Assembly: GCA_965116165.1 (NCBI GenBank)
Contig: OZ220484.1
Span: 1,426,001 to 1,490,000 of the forward strand
Direction: 5' to 3'
Length of the DNA stretch: 64,000 bases
Origin: Azophilus sp965116165
Lineage (GTDB): Bacteria; Pseudomonadota; Gammaproteobacteria; Pseudomonadales; Azotimanducaceae
In this document: positions 59,635-64,000 of the stretch, piece by piece
Position numbering within the stretch: position 1 is the stretch's first letter
Layout: the number at the start of each line of letters is the position of its first letter
Notes under the pieces: model-generated
Seen by the model: the letters and a program-made list of their open reading frames with translations, nothing else
Databases searched by the model: none
Told to the model about the DNA's origin: nothing
Program-made: the position numbers and the translations under genes

Positions 59635-61317
59635 TTAGTTGACCGAGGCGCCGTCCACCGAGGCGTAGACCACCGTGTCCGTGCCGCCGTCCAGAAGGTT
59701 CACCTGGGTGGTCGCCACACGAATGTCCCCCACATCCGCGTTGATGCTCAGCGTCGCCGCACCCCGCGTCGTCCGACCCGTGAACTCAACCAGGTCCGAA
59801 ACCCGCAGAACCACCTGGCCACCCGCCGCAACCGTGCCGCGCGCCGCCGCCGTCGCAACCGCCCGCGCACCCTCCTCCGTCACGAACGAGCCCAGGGTGT
59901 AGGTCGCCTCGTTCGTCCCCTTGTTGACGATGATCAGGCGCTGGTTGTACTTCTCGGACACCGTCAGATAGGTCAGGTCCACCGTCGTGCCGTTGCGCCG
60001 GATATTGCCGATCACCCCCGTCGCCAGCGTCACATCGGTGCCGGTGCCCCCGTCGCGGCTGATGGTCCCGCGGTACATCCCGGCCGGAATCGGGGTCGCG
60101 TTCATCCCCATGGTGTCAACCTGAACGCACAGATGGTACGTCCCCGCGTTCTGCCCCTTCAGCATCGCCATGTCGGCCGGGCCGGCGGCCGCCGGCTTGA
60201 GGTTGCCCACCGCCGGCGAACCCGCCGTGCCGGCGGCCGGGCAATCCTTCGACGGGTCGTCGGCGTCCGTGGGAACCTTCAGGCTGAACGCCCCGATCGA
60301 GAAGTCCCCCTCCACCGAGAAATTGACGCTGCCGTCGGGCAGCAGGTCGCTCCCCGTGGCGACCTTGCCGCTGGTGGCATTGTAGAGGTCGTCCCTCGCG
60401 ACCGTCGCCTTGGCCGAGCCGAGCACCGCCTTGTTCTTCACGCCGGTGGTGCTCGCGGCGCTCGTGTCGCGGAACCACAGGAACGGCTGCGGGGAGGTGC
60501 CCACGTGCGCGACCGCCGGCTGGGCCTCGGCCGTGACCGTGGCGGCCAGCCCGTCGACAACCCTCACGATCGTGGCCGTGCCGGCCAGCGCCGTGGACGC
60601 GTTCGTGCCCGCGAACGCCTCGTCCGCATCGCCGTGCAGCGAGATGCTCGCCGTATAGCTGCCCACGCCCGCCGGAACCGCCAGATAGTCCACGATGTCC
60701 GCGAATATCCTCACGGGCTGATGCGGCTGGACACACTCCTTTTTAGAGCTTCCGGAGCTTAGCTCAAAAGGAATTTCCCTCGTGCTCCCTTCCCCGGTGG
60801 GAATGCCGAACGAACCCCCGGTGGTGGTGATCTTGAAGACGGCAACGGCCTCCCCCGAACGCCCCGAGATGAACTGCTTTCCAATCACCACACCCACCGA
60901 TGTCGTACCATCCAAACGAACTACTTGCGTTCCGTCGTCGGCCGTGCATATTGTCTCGGCCAGAGGGTACGAGGAGAAACGCCACCCGATGCCGCCCACG
61001 TCCTTCCCCTCGGCGAACACCATGCCGCCGCCCAGCGCCAAGCGCAGATAGAGCTCCTCGTTCGGCTTGATATCCCGCTTGAGCGCCGCGGCCACCCGGT
61101 GCCTGGTATCACTCGCCATGGCGGCCGCCGGACTCTTGAGGTTGACGGTCTTCTTGCCCGCCGCAACCTTCACCAGTTCCCGGGCGTACTCCACCGGCTT
61201 GGGCGCCATCTCGCCCGTGCCGTCGAGTTGCTGGAACGTTGTCGCCGCGAGCGCCAGGCCCGGCCACAGCAGCAGGGCGGCCGCGAGCGCGGCCACGGGG
61301 GGTTTCATGTCGAACAT
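59635..61317 (-). CDS. Large secreted protein of unknown function
   Basis: This 560-residue protein has a clear signal peptide (hydrophobic segment ending PGLALAATT). The mature part is rich in Gly, Ala, Ser and Thr, with predicted beta structure throughout. It has few cysteines (ETICTAD, KKECVQ, KDCPAAG, YHLCVQ) and ends in a beta-rich domain (YTLGSFVTEEGARAV...LSINADVGD). No adhesin or S-layer family is recognised. GGAG precedes the ATG at 61317. Four 8-bp tandem repeats lie in the leader. It may be a surface or periplasmic structural protein. Confidence 0.7.
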   Translation of the reverse strand: MFDMKPPVAALAAALLLWPGLALAATTFQQLDGTGEMAPKPVEYARELVKVAAGKKTVNLKSPAAAMASDTRHRVAAALKRDIKPNEELYLRLALGGGMVFAEGKDVGGIGWRFSSYPLAETICTADDGTQVVRLDGTTSVGVVIGKQFISGRSGEAVAVFKITTTGGSFGIPTGEGSTREIPFELSSGSSKKECVQPHQPVRIFADIVDYLAVPAGVGSYTASISLHGDADEAFAGTNASTALAGTATIVRVVDGLAATVTAEAQPAVAHVGTSPQPFLWFRDTSAASTTGVKNKAVLGSAKATVARDDLYNATSGKVATGSDLLPDGSVNFSVEGDFSIGAFSLKVPTDADDPSKDCPAAGTAGSPAVGNLKPAAAGPADMAMLKGQNAGTYHLCVQVDTMGMNATPIPAGMYRGTISRDGGTGTDVTLATGVIGNIRRNGTTVDLTYLTVSEKYNQRLIIVNKGTNEATYTLGSFVTEEGARAVATAAARGTVAAGGQVVLRVSDLVEFTGRTTRGAATLSINADVGDIRVATTQVNLLDGGTDTVVYASVDGASVN

Positions 61318-61394
61318 CGTTGGTTCTCCGTCATCCAAAAAAACAAGGTAACCCGGACCGCGGAACCGAACACCATCGCCCTCGCCTTGCGGGT

Positions 61395-61426
61395 CCACGG
61401 GTCCACGGGTCCACGGGTCCACGGGC
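61395..61426. repeat. Four tandem copies of the 8-bp unit TCCACGGG
   Basis: Perfect tandem TCCACGGG x4 lies 78-109 bp upstream of the secreted-protein start. Slippage at such a tract could alter promoter or leader spacing. Confidence 0.7.
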
Positions 61427-61598
61427 GGATTATCCACATCCCCGCCGGAATGACAACTTTTTTTTGAACGGGCTCACTACCTTTCGGAATTTTGGGGATC
61501 GGGCAATATTGGTCATTGTATGCTGGAATTGGGCCGGGGTGAGCGACCCGAGAGCTTGGTGCGGCTGCGGGATGGCCATTTTCACCGGGAGAAGAATC

Positions 61599-62798
61599 GT
61601 GAGTTCCGACATATCGAACCAGACCCGCCTCGAACGGCGACACCACTACGCCGGCCCGGTCTTGCTGGGCGAGGGTTTCCGTCCCTTGTTCCTGCTGGCC
61701 GGGTTGTGGGGAGCGGTGTCCGTTCCCCTCTGGCTCGGGATCTGGACGGGCGCGGTCGCCTATTCCGGCCTGTTCGATCCCGTGACATGGCATGTCCACG
61801 AGATGATGTTCGGCTATGTCGGGGCCGCCCTCGGCGGGTTCGTGCTGACCGCGGTGCCGAACTGGACCGGCCGCCTGCCGGTACGCGGAGCCCCGCTGGC
61901 GCTACTGGCGCTGGCTTGGCTCGCTGGCCGGGCCGCCGTCTGGTGGGGTGCCGAGATCGGGTCGATTCCCGCCGCCTTGGTGGATATTTCCTTCCTGGGC
62001 GCGCTTGCGGCGCTGGTCGGCAACGACATCATCGCGAGCCACAACTGGCGCAATCTTCCGGTGCTCGCCGGACTCGTCGCAATGGTTGCCGCCAACGCGT
62101 TATTCCATGCGTCGGCAGCCGGCGTAGCCAATCTCGGCGACGCGGCGATTCGGTTCTCAATCGCCGTCATGGCGTTGCTGCTGGCACTGATCGGCGGGCG
62201 CATCGTGCCGAACTTCACACGCAACTGGTTGGTCAAACGGGCGGGCCCACGCATTGCCGCCCCGATGGGCCGGTTCGACAGAGTGGTGCTCGCGGCGACG
62301 GTGGTCGTGTTAGCCGCCTGGGTAGCGGCGGGACCGGCCGTCATCTCCGGCATCCTGCTGTCGCTCGCGGGCGCACTCAATCTTGTGCGACTGACGCGCT
62401 GGCGCGGCTGGAACACGGTGGCCGAGCCGCTCGTGACGGTGCTGCATGTCGGCTATCTGTGGCTCGCACTCGGCCTCTGCCTACTCGGCCTGTCGATGCT
62501 GGCGGACCGGGTGCCCGAGTCGCTGGCGCTACACATCCTGTCGATCGGCACCTTCGGCACCATGACACTGGCGGTTATGACCCGCGCGGTGCTCGGACAT
62601 ACCGGGAGAGCACTCCACGCCGAGCCGCGGACAGTCGCAATCTACTGCCTTGCGACGCTCGCGGTGTTTGCCCGCGCCGCCTTCGAGTACATGCCGGACA
62701 TGATCCTGCTTTGGGTGGCCGGCGGAAGCTGGTCGCTCGCCTTCGTGCTGTTCACGGCCGTCTACACGCCGATGCTGCTGCGGCCGCGCAAGGGTTAA
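61599..62798 (+). CDS. nnrS: NnrS-family haem/copper membrane protein
   Basis: This 399-residue protein has about twelve membrane helices. NnrS signatures include GEGFRPLFLLAGLWGA, WHVHEMMFGYVGAALGGFVLTAVPNWTGR and GGRIVPNFTRNWL, with conserved histidines in WHVHE. NnrS helps cells resist nitric oxide stress. GTG at 61599 with GGGAGAAG upstream is preferred; ATG at 61572 is the alternative. No denitrification genes are in the window. Confidence 0.9.
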   Translation: MSSDISNQTRLERRHHYAGPVLLGEGFRPLFLLAGLWGAVSVPLWLGIWTGAVAYSGLFDPVTWHVHEMMFGYVGAALGGFVLTAVPNWTGRLPVRGAPLALLALAWLAGRAAVWWGAEIGSIPAALVDISFLGALAALVGNDIIASHNWRNLPVLAGLVAMVAANALFHASAAGVANLGDAAIRFSIAVMALLLALIGGRIVPNFTRNWLVKRAGPRIAAPMGRFDRVVLAATVVVLAAWVAAGPAVISGILLSLAGALNLVRLTRWRGWNTVAEPLVTVLHVGYLWLALGLCLLGLSMLADRVPESLALHILSIGTFGTMTLAVMTRAVLGHTGRALHAEPRTVAIYCLATLAVFARAAFEYMPDMILLWVAGGSWSLAFVLFTAVYTPMLLRPRKG

Positions 62799-62810
62799 GG
62801 CTGGAAAGCA

Positions 62811-62906
62811 TGCCGGATAAAGGCGGTGACGCCTATCGCCATGGGGCGGAGAGTTTCTATACAGACCTCAGAGAAACTTGGGAGCGCCTCGTTGAGGAAG
62901 TACTGC
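62811..62906 (+). pseudogene. Fragment of an ATPase-like gene (LRETWERLVEEVL segment)
   Basis: The frame after nnrS reads MPDKGGDAYRHGAESFYTDL followed by RETWERLVEEVL. This resembles a conserved piece near the C-terminus of large AAA-type ATPases found in defence loci. The frame runs on into the antisense of the next gene, so only a remnant remains. It is a weak call based on a short motif. Confidence 0.35.
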
Positions 62907-64000
62907 CTATACCGCTTCCCGGTCGGTCAAGCGCACCAGACCGACAGAAGCGTCCAAGGTTTTCCGCGCTATTTCTACAAGGTGCTGGTGATGGGTGAAA
63001 AAAAGCACCTGCGTCTTCCGGCTGAGTTCGTCCAGGAGTCTGAAGCCGGCCGCCGCGCGCTCATCATCGAAATTGATGAACAGATCGTCCGCCACAAACG
63101 GCAGCTTGTCCGCCCGTTCCAGATAATCCTCAATCGCCGCAACCCTCAGCACCAGGTAGAGCTGATCGGCGGTGCCCGAGCTCATGCCGGACACGGGGAC
63201 GATGCCGCCGCCCGGCCGCGCTCCTGTCAGATATGCCTTGTCCTGGTCGTCGAACTCGACCTGAAGACTGGCGAACGAGCCTTCGGTAATGACCGCGAAC
63301 AACTCGCCCGCGCGTTTCAGCAGCGGCCCCTGTTTTTCCTTCCGGTAACGCTCTGTCGCCCACCGGAGAAGTATGGCCGATGTCTGCACGCGCACATAAC
63401 GTTCGGCAACTTCCCGCATTTCGGCAAGCGCTTCTTCCTTTAACGCCGCCGCCTGGGCGGCCGCATCGTTTCCGCCGATTGCCCGAAATGCCTCGCGCAC
63501 CCGGGATCGTTCTGTCGCGGCGGCCGCCTGTTGCGTCTGCAAGTCCTCCAGCCTGACCTGATTCGAAGTTTCCTCCGCTGCGACCTCATCAATGCGGATG
63601 TCCTTGCATTCGTCCTCGAGTTCCTCAAGGGACTTGCCGTCGCCGTCCTGCCGGAGCTTCTCGGCAACTTGCCGCCGTTCATTCATAAGAGACCGCTGCC
63701 GGACTGATCGTTCGATGGCGCTCTCCAGCGCTTCCCTAGTCTCTGCGCCGGCCGCTTTCATCAGATGCGAGATCGACGCCGCCGATTTCCGGCGTTCGTC
63801 TTCCAACTCGCCGATTCGCCTGGTCAGTTTCTGGATTTCTTCAGTCGCTTTTTCCTGAAGATCCTGAATGCGCCTTGCATCGGCCAGACGCCTTTCAAGT
63901 TCCAGAACGGCGTCTTCGGCCGGCTGTCCCGTCAAGTTGTCCGCTACCTCTCCGACCAACTGCTCGACAACCTGCTCGAAGTCGGCTACGTCCCGGTTTA
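62907..64000 (-). CDS. YhaN/SMC-like ATPase, C-terminal part (5' end outside window)
   Basis: At least 364 residues are in the window, with the frame open to the right edge. A long coiled coil (about residues 20-200 of the visible part) is followed by the C-terminal ABC-type nucleotide-binding half: signature motif SGMSSGTADQLYLVLRVA, Walker B-like LPFVADDLFINFDDERA and the H-loop FFTHHQHLVEIA. This matches YhaN, the partner of the YhaO Mre11-like nuclease in a RecN/Rad50-type repair pair. The partner should lie upstream, beyond 64000. Confidence 0.85.
   Translation of the reverse strand, partial: NRDVADFEQVVEQLVGEVADNLTGQPAEDAVLELERRLADARRIQDLQEKATEEIQKLTRRIGELEDERRKSAASISHLMKAAGAETREALESAIERSVRQRSLMNERRQVAEKLRQDGDGKSLEELEDECKDIRIDEVAAEETSNQVRLEDLQTQQAAAATERSRVREAFRAIGGNDAAAQAAALKEEALAEMREVAERYVRVQTSAILLRWATERYRKEKQGPLLKRAGELFAVITEGSFASLQVEFDDQDKAYLTGARPGGGIVPVSGMSSGTADQLYLVLRVAAIEDYLERADKLPFVADDLFINFDDERAAAGFRLLDELSRKTQVLFFTHHQHLVEIARKTLDASVGLVRLTDREAV

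Overview
The window is about 62 percent GC and reads as a chromosomal segment of a gammaproteobacterium. The best taxonomic hints are a Pseudomonas-type class I ribonucleotide reductase pair (NrdA with an ATP cone and a CSIDDPDCDACQ tail, NrdB ending in GALSWD), a DUF349 protein, a c4-like dihaem cytochrome and an Lhr helicase. The genome is unusually rich in short non-autonomous elements. I see three MITE-like families (here A, B and C) in more than 20 full or partial copies, two of them nested inside other copies, and several supply the stop codon of the neighbouring gene. This pattern fits a host-associated or genome-remodelling bacterium, but that lifestyle is inference.

Layout. 1-7.4 kb: the 3' part of an lhr helicase gene, an acuI/yhdH-type acrylyl-CoA reductase, and a two-gene sulfolipid unit (SqdX-like glycosyltransferase and SqdB). 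7.4-18 kb: a TTQ amine-dehydrogenase region. One set has the order aauB-aauE-aauD-aauA-cytochrome c, as in the Alcaligenes faecalis aromatic amine dehydrogenase cluster, and is interrupted by two MITEs. A second heavy/light-chain pair runs convergently and lacks its own maturation genes. A TonB-dependent receptor, an SDR, an orphan MauD-like thioredoxin, a TetR regulator and a dihaem cytochrome follow. 18-30 kb: lipid and general metabolism (enoyl-CoA hydratase, CDF zinc exporter, DgkA, esterase, acyl-CoA ligase, MerR regulator, APH-like kinase, GlpK). Two candidate structured RNAs with C-rich loops flank the MerR gene.

30-41 kb: nrdA, preceded by two NrdR-like boxes 32 bp apart, is separated from nrdB by about 6 kb of accessory DNA. 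This holds an AAA ATPase, a GIY-YIG nuclease, a PD-(D/E)XK-like protein, a secreted protein and a complete IS5-type insertion sequence that ends directly at the nrdB ribosome binding site. 41-51 kb: a complete type II-C CRISPR-Cas locus (seven 36-bp repeats, cas2, cas1, cas9). A divergent tracrRNA has an anti-repeat split by two extra hairpins. Next come a HigBA toxin-antitoxin pair and a 747-residue three-domain protein (DEDD exonuclease, DUF429, P-loop kinase). 50-64 kb: hydrolase, acyl-CoA dehydrogenase, a truncated acyl-CoA dehydrogenase, enoyl-CoA hydratase, CDGSH protein, DUF349 protein, a dicarboxylate/amino-acid symporter, an unfamiliar secreted protein, NnrS, and the 3' part of a YhaN/SMC-like ATPase gene.

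The most unusual items are the tracrRNA architecture, the three-domain nuclease/DUF429/kinase protein beside CRISPR and toxin-antitoxin genes, the nrdA-nrdB split by defence-like cargo, the pair of C-rich-loop RNAs, and the nested MITEs that rewrite gene ends.
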